Source: Hymenolepis diminuta (Eukaryota; Platyhelminthes; Cestoda; Cyclophyllidea; Hymenolepididae). From it: a stretch of DNA of 64,000 bases. The stretch covers positions 669,982 to 733,981 of the forward strand of contig CAADRB010000007.1 of the NCBI GenBank assembly GCA_900708905.1, in the 5' to 3' direction. Below the pieces are notes generated by a model. It was given only the letters and a program-made list of their open reading frames with translations. It was not told the DNA's origin and made no database searches. Made by a program: the position numbers and the translations under genes. Shown one piece after another: positions 62,987-64,000 of the stretch (positions within the stretch are counted from its first letter, which is position 1; each line of letters opens with the position of its first letter).

Positions 62987-64000
62987 CTAAAAGATGAAGA
63001 GGTAAATTTATTGTTCTGATGAAGTTTCAGAAATGCTCAAAAATACGACAATTCATGCCTAAGCCTATTTCTTTATGAAGTTTTAATTTATTTATTGCAA
63101 AACCACAAGGAAAAATGAGACACTTGGGAATTTATATTTCCCTAAATTTGTGAACACTGACTTAAAAAAGATCAGCCTTAAATTATTTAAACTTTTGGTA
63201 CATCTCCGGCACGTATTTTTCACTTGTGTTATATAACTTTCAAAGTGAGCAATTTAACTATAAAATATTTTCCTTTTTTTCCATTTTTTTCATTTTTAGG
63301 GATTTTCAATATCATCAGCACTGAATGATGCCGTTTAACTGACTAGATTTCCTATCTAATACTCAAGTTTCCCCATTACCTTTCAATTATAATAAAATAA
63401 GGTTTGCTTTAAGTATGATGGTACAAACATGCGCAGATGTGGATACTGTTCAAAATGAGTCTTGGATCAGCCAGAAATTTTTAATTGGAATTGTTTGGCT
63501 AAATTTATTAAGCATTTCCGTGAAGAAAGCATGCATCAATTCTTCTTCACGTTCTCACTATATCCAAGTATTATTCAAGACATCTTTGTGGTCTGCAGTG
63601 ACTTTATTTCCTCTCTATTTTTGTTATTTACTAATGGATTTTTATCTATTTTATTGGCTTCCTTGTACAGCTTCTTCGAATGACTCATCCTCCGATCTTT
63701 AGACAGTTTATTGACTTCTATACTTATTTCATTACATCCGTTATGAGCTCTATTCAACCACTTTATCAATTCTTCAACTTACCGTTTACAAGATTGTTGC
63801 TTCCTTCCTGTTCTTTCTTTTCACATTTCTGTCTCGTGGAAATTGAGTTTTTACAAATGTTACGGTCTATTAGTTTAGCTTGCTATCTGTTCTACTGGAG
63901 TCTATGTTAACTCGAGCTCTTATTAATCTATAATTAGCTAGCCAAGAAAACATCAACATTAATTCTGTAGAAGATCTATTTGTCTCTGAAGAATTCAACC
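62987..64000. other. Upstream intron of the CSPG4-like gene, no exon recognised
   Basis: The preceding exon must end in phase 2, but none with CSPG or laminin-G features was seen here. Plus-strand frames at 63415-63910 are pyrimidine-rich and lack domains. A 64-codon minus frame at 63575-63769 is lysine/asparagine-rich and unrecognised. Confidence 0.5.

Noticed and set aside
1..64000. tRNA, rRNA, CRISPR or operon-like features
   Set aside because: No tRNA-like B box with a cloverleaf, no rRNA-like block and no spaced direct repeats were seen. The split genes and animal transposons show a eukaryotic genome.

Overview
The window is AT-rich metazoan nuclear DNA (GC about one third, judged by eye). 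It has long non-coding stretches, decayed transposons and one clearly recognisable split gene. The kind of animal is inferred. The transposons and the gene family are animal-wide. Two neighbouring introns of 71 and 72 nt sit among kilobase-long introns, which would suit a parasitic flatworm such as a cestode, but nothing here proves it.

Left and centre (1-46,097): no complete gene is recognised. The stretch holds a 337-bp LTR with decayed coding sequence on its inner side (12,522-13,413, minus strand), a dead mariner transposase (about 40,945-41,720, minus), three copies of an undescribed pyrimidine-rich dispersed repeat (4,627; 37,320; 42,522; all plus strand), (TA)n microsatellites, one 24-base assembly gap (37,075-37,098) and a few short coding-like islands of uncertain meaning (9,834; 10,807; 18,510-19,062; 25,702).

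Right (46,098-62,986): ten exons on the minus strand form the 3' part of a CSPG4/NG2-like (Drosophila Kon-tiki-like) transmembrane protein. The parts seen are extracellular CSPG repeats, one membrane segment and a cytoplasmic tail of about 125 residues. Nine of the ten exons join in consistent phase. The fourth, at 54,708-54,905, needs one base removed to stay open. The N-terminal part, expected to carry laminin-G domains and further CSPG repeats, must lie beyond position 64,000. Introns hold two more copies of the dispersed repeat and several unexplained GC-richer islands.

The most useful leads are the CSPG4-like gene with its possible one-base lesion, the new repeat family, and the mariner copy that has lost two of its three catalytic aspartates.
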